Assembly: GCA_031372145.1 (NCBI GenBank)
Contig: JANMKR010000219.1
Location: 1-16,421, forward strand
Origin: CALMEC01 sp031372145
GTDB taxonomy: Bacteria > Actinomycetota > Thermoleophilia > Miltoncostaeales > Miltoncostaeaceae
Reading direction: 5' to 3'
DNA length: 16,421 nucleotides
The position numbers were made by a program, and so were the translations under genes. The notes beneath the pieces are model-generated. The model worked only from the letters and a program-made list of their open reading frames with translations, did not search any database and was not told where the DNA came from. Each line of letters starts with the position of its first letter. The first letter of the stretch is position 1. Positions 1 through 6,257 of this stretch are shown here, piece after piece.

Positions 1-396
1 GTGTGCTTTTTCGATCGCCTCCTTTCCGCTGTCGCGATCCTCGGCGTCGCGGTCATCGGCGCCTCCGCCTCCTACCCACTTGTCGAGTGCCTCACAACCT
101 GTCTTGCCCGACGCAGCCGCAGGCGCGGCGGCTGCACCGCCACCGACCCACTTGTCGAGTGCCTCCCAACCGGTCTTGCCGGACGCAGCCGCTGGAGCGG
201 CAGCGTCGGTGGCGGCGCCGCCGCCACCCACCCACTTGTCCAGCGCTTCCCAACCGGTCTTGCCGGACGGGGCGGCCTCACCGGCGGGCGCGGCACCGCC
301 GCCACCGACCCACTTCTCAAGAGCTTCCCAGCCGGTCTTTGCAGCACCACCGGCGATGGGAGGAAGGAAACGCGTTGGACGATCAGGGCTGGTCAT
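1..396 (-). CDS. Repeat protein with four GKTGWEALDKWVGGG-type units, 3' end outside window
   Basis: I do not recognise this protein. The frame is open from an ATG at 396 to the window edge, giving 132 codons with no stop. GAGAGG lies 5 nt upstream of the ATG. After a short N-terminus (MTSPDRPTRFLPPIAGG) come four copies of a unit close to GKTGWEALDKWVGGGG, beginning at K20, K46, K74 and K98 and separated by Ala/Pro-rich linkers. Unit 4 has Cys in place of the first Trp (GCEALDKW). An acidic stretch (DDRDAEDRDSG) and EAIEKAH follow before the edge. There is no signal peptide or membrane segment in the visible part. Each unit could form a short amphipathic helix with two Trp, joined by flexible Gly/Ala linkers; that is inference. 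It has its own promoter downstream of rsgA. The frame is supported by repeat conservation at the protein level. Function unknown. Confidence 0.75.
   Translation of the reverse strand, partial: MTSPDRPTRFLPPIAGGAAKTGWEALEKWVGGGGAAPAGEAAPSGKTGWEALDKWVGGGGAATDAAAPAAASGKTGWEALDKWVGGGAAAAPAAASGKTGCEALDKWVGGGGADDRDAEDRDSGKEAIEKAH
61..339 (-). repeat. Four in-frame direct repeats encoding GKTGWEALDKWVGGG units
   Basis: The units occupy about 295-339, 217-261, 136-177 and 61-105, read on the minus strand. Their periods are 78, 84 and 72 nt, all multiples of three, so indels between units kept the frame. The unit cores are nearly identical at DNA level, while the linkers vary in length and in Ala/Pro composition. 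Confidence 0.85.
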
Positions 397-466
397 CGAC
401 ACCTCTCGGGGGGGAAAACGTGGACATCGGGCTTGCAGCAGGCGACACGATCACGCGTCAGGCGCG

Positions 467-495
467 AAACTACGCCTGGCCCAGGCGAGGGTCAA
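467..495 (-). promoter_or_regulatory. Promoter of the repeat-protein gene with a palindromic spacer
   Basis: Read on the minus strand, TTGACC (490-495) and TAGTTT (467-472) are separated by exactly 17 nt, a good match to the TTGACA-N17-TANNNT housekeeping consensus. The -35 box overlaps the rsgA stop codon. The spacer contains the perfect palindrome CGCCTGG-C-CCAGGCG (473-487), a plausible operator. The predicted start of transcription would leave a leader of about 60 nt before the ATG at 396. Confidence 0.55.
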
Positions 496-1349
496 GGATT
501 CTCGACGAACCATTTGTAGCTTTCGAGCCGCGTTTGGGCGATATGCCCCGCCAAGACGCATCCGGTGTCGCCGAGATGGCGGCAATCACGGAACCTGCAC
601 TGTCCCTGAATCGCTCGGATCTCGGGGAATGCGTCGGCGGCCTCATCGGCTTGGAGCGGAGGAAGAAACAGCGACCGCACGCCGGCGGTGTCGACGACGG
701 CGCCGCCCTCCGGAAGCGGGATGAGCCGGGGATCGCTCGTCGTGTGGCGCCCCGTTCCATCGCGGTCGCTGACGTCACCGACCGCGCGCGCAACGCCGGT
801 CAGCCCACGGGTCAACGTCGATTTGCCCACACCCGACTGGCCCACCAGCGCCGCGAGCCGCTGCGCGATGTAGCCGCGCAGCGATTCGATTAACCCGGCA
901 TCCTTGGCTGAGCCGACGAACACGTCGTACCCCAACGACCGGTACAGATCACCCAGGCGGCCAGTCGCTGCCGTGTCGGATGCAAGATCCGCCTTTGTCA
1001 ACACGACCGCCGCTTCGAGCCCTCCGACCCAGGCGGCGACCAGGTACCGGTCGATCAGATGGGGCCGGGGGTCTGGCCGGGTCAGGGATTCGATCACCAG
1101 CACGACATAGGCGTTCGCGACGATCAGCCGGCGCGGACCGTCCTGTCCAGCAGCGCGCTCCAGGCTCGTGCGGCGGGGCATGATTCCGGTGATGACGACA
1201 TCGTCGCCGGTGACCCTCGTCTCGACCATGTCGCCCACCGCGAGCGGCCGGCCGGGAAGATGGGGGAGGATGTGCGCCTCACGCACGTCCTCCCCCGTGT
1301 GAATCGCCGCGGTCGGCCCCGAAACCCGCAGGACCCGAGCGGCAGTCAC
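492..1349 (-). CDS. rsgA: Small ribosomal subunit biogenesis GTPase RsgA
   Basis: RsgA is a circularly permuted GTPase that acts late in 30S subunit maturation in the cytoplasm. The 285-residue product has the permuted motif order of the family: an N-terminal OB-fold-like part (about 1-60), G4 as TKAD (118-121), then G1 GQSGVGKST (170-178), the G2 region GRHTTSD (200-206) and G3 DTAGV (220-224). A C-terminal zinc site follows with C251, C256, H258 and C264 in the typical CRFRDCRH context. TKxD instead of NKxD in G4 also occurs in YloQ-type members. The start is GTG, only 5 nt after the stop of the upstream hydrolase, with no clear Shine-Dalgarno, so translational coupling is likely. Confidence 0.95.
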   Translation of the reverse strand: MTAARVLRVSGPTAAIHTGEDVREAHILPHLPGRPLAVGDMVETRVTGDDVVITGIMPRRTSLERAAGQDGPRRLIVANAYVVLVIESLTRPDPRPHLIDRYLVAAWVGGLEAAVVLTKADLASDTAATGRLGDLYRSLGYDVFVGSAKDAGLIESLRGYIAQRLAALVGQSGVGKSTLTRGLTGVARAVGDVSDRDGTGRHTTSDPRLIPLPEGGAVVDTAGVRSLFLPPLQADEAADAFPEIRAIQGQCRFRDCRHLGDTGCVLAGHIAQTRLESYKWFVENP

Positions 1350-1354
1350 CGTGT

Positions 1355-2062
1355 CTATGACGACAGCGTGATCCCCGGTGTCATGTCAGGCACCTCAACC
1401 GTCGCCGGGACCAGCGCGCGCAGTTGTTCCGGCGTCCCGGTCAGCACGGGGAACGTCCCGAAGTGACCTGCGATCACCTGCTTGATGCCCAGCAGCCGGA
1501 CCGCGTGCGCGGCCTGACGCGGTCCCATCGTGAAATGATCCCCGATCGGGAGCACCGCAACCTGCGGCTTGTAGATCTCGCCGATCAGCGCCATGTCGCC
1601 GAACACGTCGGTGTCTCCGGCCTGGTAGACGACGAGCCCGTCAGGGAACTCGATGATGAAGCCGGCCGGGTCACCGCCCTCGACGATCTTGTCGCCGGTG
1701 AGCAAGCCGCAGGAGTGGGACGCATGGACCATGGTGACCTTGCAGCCGGCCACCTCGACGGTGCCGCCCATGTTCATCTGGATCACGTTCTGACAACCCT
1801 CGGCCTCGAGCCACGCGCCGACCTCGAAGATCGCGACGACGTGTGCGCCCGTCTGCTTGACCGTGTCGACTGCGTCAGCGACGTGGTCGAAGTGCGCGTG
1901 CGTGATCAGCACCGCGTCGAGCGGCCACGGGTTGTGCAGCTCCGGCGGCGCGGACGGGTTTCCCTTGAGCCAGGGGTCGACCATGATGCGGCGTCCCTCT
2001 GAGGTCTCCCACAGCCATGTTCCGTGGCCAATCCAGGTAACGCTGTTGCCCTTCAGATCCAT
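1355..2062 (-). CDS. UPF0173-type metal-dependent hydrolase (metallo-beta-lactamase fold)
   Basis: This 235-residue protein belongs to the YtkL/UPF0173 group of the metallo-beta-lactamase superfamily, whose physiological substrate is not established. It opens with VTWIGHGTW and carries the metal-binding signature THAHFDH. Further metal-ligand candidates lie in VHASHSCG, YQAGDTDVFGD and IAGHFGTFP, all typical of the family. I chose the ATG at 2062 because GGGGGAA lies about 7 nt upstream and it leads directly into the conserved MDLKGNSVTWIGHG start. A TTG six codons further upstream is less likely. The gene lies 48 nt downstream of pyrE and 5 nt upstream of rsgA on the same strand, suggesting one transcript. 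Confidence 0.9.
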   Translation of the reverse strand: MDLKGNSVTWIGHGTWLWETSEGRRIMVDPWLKGNPSAPPELHNPWPLDAVLITHAHFDHVADAVDTVKQTGAHVVAIFEVGAWLEAEGCQNVIQMNMGGTVEVAGCKVTMVHASHSCGLLTGDKIVEGGDPAGFIIEFPDGLVVYQAGDTDVFGDMALIGEIYKPQVAVLPIGDHFTMGPRQAAHAVRLLGIKQVIAGHFGTFPVLTGTPEQLRALVPATVEVPDMTPGITLSS

Positions 2063-2110
2063 CGTGTTCCCCCAAGCCAATGACAGGTGGACTCGAACGT
2101 CGGCCAGATG

Positions 2111-2671
2111 CTATCCAAGGAGTTCCGACGCTCCGAACAATGCGTACAACGGAGCGGTGCCAAGCTCGGTCTCGACGGCCTCGCGACCACCCTCCTCACG
2201 GTCGATGACGACCAGGGCAGCGACGACGTCGCCGCCGGCCTTTCGTGCCTTCTGAATGGCGTCGATGATCGACCCACCGGTGGTCAGGGTGTCGTCGACC
2301 ACGGCAACCGGCGTGCCCTCCTCGATGAACGGCCCCTCGATCCAATTCTGCAGGCCGTGTTTCTTGGCCTCTTTGCGGACGAAGAAGCCGGTCCAACGGT
2401 GACCGTCGGTCCATGCGGCCGCACTGACGGCACAGACGAGCGGATCGGCGCCGAGGGTGAGCCCTCCGACGGCTGCCGGGGTGTGCGGTGCAAGCGCCGT
2501 GTAGCCCAGGCGTCCCGCGAGGACCGCGCCCTCGGGATCGAGCAGCACCTGACGGGCATCGACGTAGTACGACGAGCGCTTGCCGGATGCCAACACCACC
2601 GACTCGCGCGTCAGCGCACGGTCGCGGAGCAGTGTCAGCAGGCGGTCACGATCGTTCGACGGGTCGGTCAC
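2111..2671 (-). CDS. pyrE: Orotate phosphoribosyltransferase
   Basis: PyrE joins orotate to PRPP to give OMP in pyrimidine synthesis. The 186-residue protein has the expected N-terminal substrate part (ASGKRSSYYVDAR, 28-40), the loop segment VRKEAKKHG (98-106) with basic residues that contact PRPP, and the PRPP-binding motif VAVVDDTLTTGGS (122-134). Length and motif order fit the stand-alone bacterial enzyme. The start is GTG with no Shine-Dalgarno. A TAGCAT -10 box lies exactly 7 nt upstream of the GTG, the geometry of an actinobacterial leaderless start. The other pyrimidine genes are not in the window. Confidence 0.93.
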   Translation of the reverse strand: MTDPSNDRDRLLTLLRDRALTRESVVLASGKRSSYYVDARQVLLDPEGAVLAGRLGYTALAPHTPAAVGGLTLGADPLVCAVSAAAWTDGHRWTGFFVRKEAKKHGLQNWIEGPFIEEGTPVAVVDDTLTTGGSIIDAIQKARKAGGDVVAALVVIDREEGGREAVETELGTAPLYALFGASELLG

Positions 2672-2678
2672 CCGAGCG

Positions 2679-2684
2679 ATGCTA
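2679..2684 (-). promoter_or_regulatory. Leaderless -10 box of pyrE (TAGCAT)
   Basis: On the minus strand TAGCAT fits TANNNT and is followed by 7 nt and then the GTG start. No -35 match was found at 16-18 nt. The same box with the same 7-nt spacing stands before the mqnP gene. Confidence 0.5.
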
Positions 2685-2701
2685 CCGATGCCGCTGGCGG
2701 A

Positions 2702-2893
2702 CTACTTGCGTCGGTGCCCGGAGCCGGCGCAGCCGTCACAGATGACCGGCAGATACTCATGCGGCCGGTCTCCGTCGAGCGCCTCCAGGTAGCTTCCGGA
2801 GCCAAAGCACCACAGGCAGAGGTCTGGGGCTTGCATCGGAACCGTGCGGGGGGCAACGGGGCGTCGCGTTTGGGGGTCGTTGGGGATCGCCAT
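2702..2893 (-). CDS. Small zinc-ribbon-like protein with two CXXCXGSG motifs
   Basis: This is a 63-residue protein with C26-x2-C29 (CLWCFGSG) and C52-x2-C55 (CDGCAGSG), the repeat type seen in the cysteine-rich domain of DnaJ and in small zinc proteins. Four cysteines could bind one zinc ion; the family name is not clear to me. The ATG at 2893 is well supported by GGAGGAGGG ending 6 nt upstream, one of the strongest ribosome binding sites in the window. The stop lies 30 nt before the pyrE start, and the gene is divergent from the Nfu-domain gene across a 112-nt gap. The N-terminus (NDPQTRRPVAPRTVP) looks disordered. The role is unknown. Confidence 0.8.
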   Translation of the reverse strand: MAIPNDPQTRRPVAPRTVPMQAPDLCLWCFGSGSYLEALDGDRPHEYLPVICDGCAGSGHRRK

Positions 2894-3005
2894 GGCGTTC
2901 CCTCCTCCAACTGGGGGCCCCGGTATGGGACCCTGTACATCTTGTATCGGCACCTCCCAAAATAACCTTATGCGTATTGTCACGAACATTCTCCGAGAGG
3001 ACCCC

Positions 3006-3275
3006 GTGGTCGACGTCAGCCCGCAGCCAACGCCAAACCCCAACGCGCTCAAGTTCACGTTGGACCGCCCCGCCACCGACAAGCGCAGCGAGACATTTCG
3101 TGAGGGCTCCGACCCGGCCGACTCTCCCCTGGGGGCGGGCATCTTCGGACTGGGCGGCGTCACGAACGTGTTCCTGACCGCCGACTTCGTCAGCGTCACC
3201 AAGGACGACAGCACATCGTGGGACACCTTGCTGCCGCTGGTGATCGCCGCAATCGAAGGACACTTCGGCGAATGA
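3006..3275 (+). CDS. Nfu/NifU N-terminal-domain protein
   Basis: The 89-residue product matches the N-terminal domain of Nfu scaffold proteins: TPNPNALKFTLDR near the start, then SPLGAGIFGLGGVTNVFLTADFVSVTK, a close fit to that domain. In full-length Nfu a C-terminal CXXC domain carries the Fe-S cluster; here that domain and its cysteines are absent, so the protein cannot be a cluster scaffold by itself and might assist a partner. I chose the GTG at 3006 because GAGAGG lies 5 nt upstream. An ATG at 2970 has no ribosome binding site and would add 12 residues not typical of the family. The stop overlaps the start of the next gene (ATGA). Confidence 0.82.
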   Translation: MVDVSPQPTPNPNALKFTLDRPATDKRSETFREGSDPADSPLGAGIFGLGGVTNVFLTADFVSVTKDDSTSWDTLLPLVIAAIEGHFGE

Positions 3276-3499
3276 GCAGCACGACCGGTCTGATCCTGAG
3301 CTACGCCCTGGGCATCATCTTCGCCATCGGCGGGTTGGCGTTCTTGATCCTGCTCGACGAGCGCCGCCTGCTGTTCGGTGTGCCGTACCTGATCATGGGC
3401 ATCCTCTTGATCGGCGGCGTGCGCGCCAGCCAGCGGCGCAAGCGCACCCGGCACGTCGAGGGCGGCGACGCCGATGAGCCGCCGCCCCGCACGCACTGA
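3272..3499 (+). CDS. Small membrane protein with two transmembrane helices
   Basis: This hypothetical 75-residue protein begins at an ATG inside the ATGA overlap with the Nfu-domain gene stop, so the two are probably coupled. It has two hydrophobic segments, about residues 6-27 and 32-50, joined by a short charged turn (LDERR). A basic (ASQRRKRTRH) then acidic and proline-rich tail follows, likely cytoplasmic. No catalytic or binding motif is visible. It ends 14 nt before the convergent end of mscL. Confidence 0.75.
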   Translation: MSSTTGLILSYALGIIFAIGGLAFLILLDERRLLFGVPYLIMGILLIGGVRASQRRKRTRHVEGGDADEPPPRTH

Positions 3500-3513
3500 C
3501 GCCCCCGCGGCCG

Positions 3514-3930
3514 CTACTTCTTCATCACGACGCCGCCGTCACCGGCCGAGACGACCTCCCAGCCGTCCGCCGAACGGGCGTTGATGGCCGCGTCGTCGAA
3601 CGCCTCGACGACATACTGCGTGGGCTCAGACGCCTTCGCCTTGACGAGCCTGAGCGATGCCTTGACGACGAAGAACATGACCAGCGCGACGATCAGGAAC
3701 GTGATGACTTGGTTGATGAACGCGCCGTAGGTGAACACGGAGCCGTTGATCGTGAACGTCTTGGCGCTGAAGTCCGGAGTCCCGCCGATCGCCCCGATGA
3801 TCGGGGTGATGATGTTCTTGGTGAAGCTCGTCACGAGATCCGCAAACGCCAACGCGATGATCAGACCGACGGCGATCTCGATCAGGTTGCCCTTCAGAAT
3901 CCAATCTTTGAACTCCTTTGCCCAACCCAT
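3514..3930 (-). CDS. mscL: Large-conductance mechanosensitive channel MscL with an unusual C-terminus
   Basis: MscL is a homo-oligomeric membrane pore that opens under high membrane tension and releases osmolytes. In this 138-residue protein the N-terminal amphipathic helix (EFKDWILKGN), pore-lining TM1 (IEIAVGLIIALAFADLVTSF, about 17-36) and TM2 (YGAFINQVITFLIVALVMFF, about 68-87) match the family. After the basic stretch RLVKAKASEPTQ the usual C-terminal helix is missing; instead the protein ends YVVEAFDDAAINARSADGWE then VVSAGDGGVVMKK, resembling the helix-plus-DGWEVVS part of DUF4177-type proteins. The ATG at 3930 starts the family-typical N-terminus; AAAGGAG lies 10 nt upstream. It is the last gene behind the LOG gene, 93 nt away. 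Confidence 0.92.
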   Translation of the reverse strand: MGWAKEFKDWILKGNLIEIAVGLIIALAFADLVTSFTKNIITPIIGAIGGTPDFSAKTFTINGSVFTYGAFINQVITFLIVALVMFFVVKASLRLVKAKASEPTQYVVEAFDDAAINARSADGWEVVSAGDGGVVMKK

Positions 3931-4023
3931 GCGCAACACGCTCCTTTCGTACAACCTCCGGGACCTGCGGAGCATGCCCTGTGGCTCGGGCGTACGGCAA
4001 CTGCAACGGCATTCGGCGGGCGG

Positions 4024-4713
4024 CTAGCCGACGGCGCGGGTCGCACCAAGCTCGTGAGCGCATTCACGTCGGAAGCACGCGGCGATCTGCGCGACGGCCG
4101 CTGCGGCGGGATCGACGACCGCCAGCAGGTCCAGGTCCTCGCTGTGGACGTACGGCCCGACGAGCGCCCGCGTGACCCAACCGACCAGCGGCTCCCAGAA
4201 GTCGCGACCGACGAGCACAACGGGGAAGTGCTCCACCTTGCCCGTCTGGATGAGCGTCAGCGACTCGAACAGCTCGTCCAACGTGCCGAATCCACCGGGA
4301 TAGATGACGAACCCCTCGGCGGCTTTGACCATCATCACCTTGCGGGCGTAGAAATGCTTGAAATCGAGCGAGATGTCGACGTAGGGGTTCGCGCGCTGCT
4401 CATGGGGCAGGATGATGTTGAACCCGACCGAGACGCCGCCCTCCTCGCGACAGCCGCGATTGGCGGCCTCCATCACACCGGGCCCCCCGCCGGTGATGAC
4501 CGCAAAGCCCTCGCGCGCCAGGTGGCGTCCGCACTCGCGCGCACCCTCGTACACCGGGTCGCCCTCGCGTACCCGGGCGGAGCCGAAGACGGTCACGGCG
4601 GGACGGCCGATCAGTGCCACGGTCTGGAAGCCGCGACGGAACTCGTCCGCGATGAACGCGACCTTCTCCTCGATCTCGTCTGTCCCGCTGGCGAGAATCT
4701 GCTTGTCTTCCAC
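4024..4713 (-). CDS. LOG-family protein (TIGR00730; nucleoside 5'-monophosphate phosphoribohydrolase)
   Basis: LOG-family proteins, first known from cytokinin activation, hydrolyse nucleoside 5'-monophosphates to base and ribose 5-phosphate; the bacterial substrate is often unknown. The 229-residue protein has both signatures: GGGPGVMEAANRG (75-87) and PGGFGTLDELFE (139-150), with the conserved R124-K125 pair (YARK) between them. An N-terminal extension of about 40 residues (EIEEKVAFIADEFRRGFQTV) before VTVFGSAR marks the longer subgroup. The GTG at 4713 is supported by GGGAGGG immediately upstream. It lies behind the histidine kinase across a gap mostly filled by a long-hairpin element, and ahead of mscL. 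Confidence 0.88.
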   Translation of the reverse strand: MEDKQILASGTDEIEEKVAFIADEFRRGFQTVALIGRPAVTVFGSARVREGDPVYEGARECGRHLAREGFAVITGGGPGVMEAANRGCREEGGVSVGFNIILPHEQRANPYVDISLDFKHFYARKVMMVKAAEGFVIYPGGFGTLDELFESLTLIQTGKVEHFPVVLVGRDFWEPLVGWVTRALVGPYVHSEDLDLLAVVDPAAAAVAQIAACFRRECAHELGATRAVG

Positions 4714-4749
4714 GAACCCTCCCAGGACGTCGAACGAGTCCCAGCCTCA

Positions 4750-4909
4750 GGGACCGCGCAGAAACTACTGCACCGTTTGGCGGCTGCAAACCGTCGCCAT
4801 GCGGCGTCGCCGAGATCGCCGTTACCACCAGTCGCAGCGAGGCTCGGCGACACCGCCTGCCTCGGTTTTCGCTCGCCATCCGGCACAGCAGTTATTTCTG
4901 CGCGGACCC
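4750..4909. repeat. Long-hairpin element A (160 bp) between the kinase and LOG genes
   Basis: The left arm 4750-4782 is complementary to the right arm 4874-4909 with few interruptions. The first 22 positions (GGGACCGCGCAGAAA.. against ..TTTCTGCGCGGACCC) have three mismatches, one of them a G-U pair in minus-strand RNA. Further nested pairing is visible inside, for example CGAGGC with GCCTCG (minus strand) around GGCGgtgtCGCC. The outer end abuts the kinase stop codon TAA (4910-4912) directly. The core GTTTGGCGGCTGCAAA (4775-4790, plus) is identical in element B, and TTTTCGCTCGCCA (4866-4878) matches its other core in 12 of 13 positions. No T-run or coding sequence was seen. It could be a MITE-like repeat or a structured intercistronic RNA. 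Confidence 0.75.
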
Positions 4910-6256
4910 TTAACGGTCGCCGGCGGACTCGGGCATCGGCGACGGGGAGCTGCGGAAGGCGGGGAGGCGCACCGTGAACGTGCTGCCCGCACCTGGCGAA
5001 CTCGCCACGGTGACGGTGCCTCCCAAGGACTCGACGAGCTGTTTGACGATGGCCAGGCCCAACCCCGATCCACCGCGATCGCGTGCTCTGGCCGTATCGA
5101 CCCGATAGAGGCGGTCGAAGATGTGCGCCAGATGCTCCGCCGCGATCCCGACGCCGGAATCGCTCACCGTCACGACGGCAACGGCTCCCTCCGATCGCAC
5201 CTGAACACCGACGCGGCCGCCGGGCGGGGTCGCCGCGATCGCGTTCTGGATGAGGTTGGCGAGGATCGTCTCGACGTACCCCGGGTCGGTGTCGAAGGGC
5301 AGCGAGCCGTCCGGCCCGTCCAGCGCCACGCGCGCATCCGCGGCGCCCTGGGTGAACCTGGCGACGGCCTCCCGCGCCGCCTGTGCCAGGTCGAAGCGCT
5401 CGACATCGGGTGGAGGTTCCAGATCAAGGCGGGTCAGCTCCCGCAGGTCACCGATCAGCTCCCGCAGGCGCACCGCCTCGTCCCTGATGAAGCCCACGGC
5501 CTCCTCGCGGGCCTCCGGTGTTGCGGCGGTGCCGTCCACGAGCGCTGCCGCGAACCCGTCGATCACCGTGACCGGGGTGCGAAGCTCGTGTGCCACGTCC
5601 GCCAGGAACCGCCGCTGGCGGGCATCGGCCTCGGCCAGACGCTCGGTCATGCGGTTGAACGCACCCGCCGCCCGGCCCAGCTCGTCGGCGGGCACGTTGG
5701 CCCGTACGGTCAGGTCGCCCGAGGCCACGGCCTCAGCCGACGACGCCAGGTCGGCGGCCTGGTGGCGCAACCGACGCGCCACGGCGGTCGCGAAACCCCA
5801 GACCAGCCCCGCGGCAACCGCGAGACCCGCCAGGAACAACGCGACCACCAACCAGTCCGCCAGACCGCTGACGGCCGACCCACGTTGCAACCGAACCTCG
5901 ACGTCGCCGGAGCGTGCGATCGCTTGGATGTCCAGGTGCTCCAACGGCACGAGGTTGTAGTAGAAACCGCCGGGAGCCGGCCACGTCACCTCGATGCGCG
6001 TGCCGGGCAGAAACCGGGCCGCATCGGCCGCGCGATCCCCTCGCGCCGAATCCGGCTTGGCATCGACCGCATCGGCGATCGCGACCGCTTGCCGTTGCAA
6101 TGTGCGCTCGGCAGCGGACCTGACGCGATCGTTGACGACCCCCCGAATCACCCCCTGTGCCCCGACGACGACGATCAGGGCGAGCGCGATCATCAGCGCG
6201 ATGCGCCCCCGGTAGCTCGACGGCCAGGCGCTGAGCCGTCCGCGCCGACGGAGCAT
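4910..6256 (-). CDS. Membrane sensor histidine kinase (HAMP-HisKA-HATPase)
   Basis: This two-component sensor kinase has 448 residues when started at the ATG at 6256. Order: TM1 (about 19-36), an extracytoplasmic region (about 40-133), TM2 (about 134-156), a HAMP linker (about 157-212), the H-box FLADVAHELRTPVTVIDGF with phospho-acceptor H223, N-box (NLIQNAI, 335-341), G1 DSGVGI (366-371), an F-box (IFDRLYRVD) and G2 GGSGLGLAI (395-403). It should phosphorylate the response regulator encoded just upstream. Its ribosome binding site AGGA lies inside the arm of long-hairpin element B. A longer open frame to 6667 runs through element B and the regulator gene and lacks kinase-like sequence, so it was not used. 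The stimulus is unknown. Confidence 0.92.
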   Translation of the reverse strand: MLRRRGRLSAWPSSYRGRIALMIALALIVVVGAQGVIRGVVNDRVRSAAERTLQRQAVAIADAVDAKPDSARGDRAADAARFLPGTRIEVTWPAPGGFYYNLVPLEHLDIQAIARSGDVEVRLQRGSAVSGLADWLVVALFLAGLAVAAGLVWGFATAVARRLRHQAADLASSAEAVASGDLTVRANVPADELGRAAGAFNRMTERLAEADARQRRFLADVAHELRTPVTVIDGFAAALVDGTAATPEAREEAVGFIRDEAVRLRELIGDLRELTRLDLEPPPDVERFDLAQAAREAVARFTQGAADARVALDGPDGSLPFDTDPGYVETILANLIQNAIAATPPGGRVGVQVRSEGAVAVVTVSDSGVGIAAEHLAHIFDRLYRVDTARARDRGGSGLGLAIVKQLVESLGGTVTVASSPGAGSTFTVRLPAFRSSPSPMPESAGDR

Positions 6257-6257
6257 C

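Noticed and set aside
61..339. Repeat array near the window start as a CRISPR
   Set aside because: Spacing varies (72-84 nt), the repeats are coding and in frame, and the linkers are Ala/Pro-rich coding sequence.
1..893. Long plus-strand open frames across the repeats (172-296 codons) as genes
   Set aside because: They are antisense shadows of GC-rich repeats and rsgA; compositions are Arg/Pro-rich without domains, while the minus frame shows conserved repeat units and a ribosome binding site.
2970..3275. ATG at 2970 as the start of the Nfu-domain gene
   Set aside because: It has no ribosome binding site and adds residues not typical of the domain; the GTG at 3006 has GAGAGG at good spacing.
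2702..3496. A single 264-codon minus-strand gene
   Set aside because: Only the last 63 codons look protein-like, with two CXXC motifs and a strong ribosome binding site at 2900-2908; the rest is antisense to the Nfu-domain and membrane protein genes.
3956..3974. Short hairpin between the LOG gene and mscL
   Set aside because: It has a five-base stem only, no T-run and no other support.
4750..4909. Element A as a simple Rho-independent terminator
   Set aside because: It is far longer than a terminator hairpin, has no T-run after the stem, and shares core motifs with element B.
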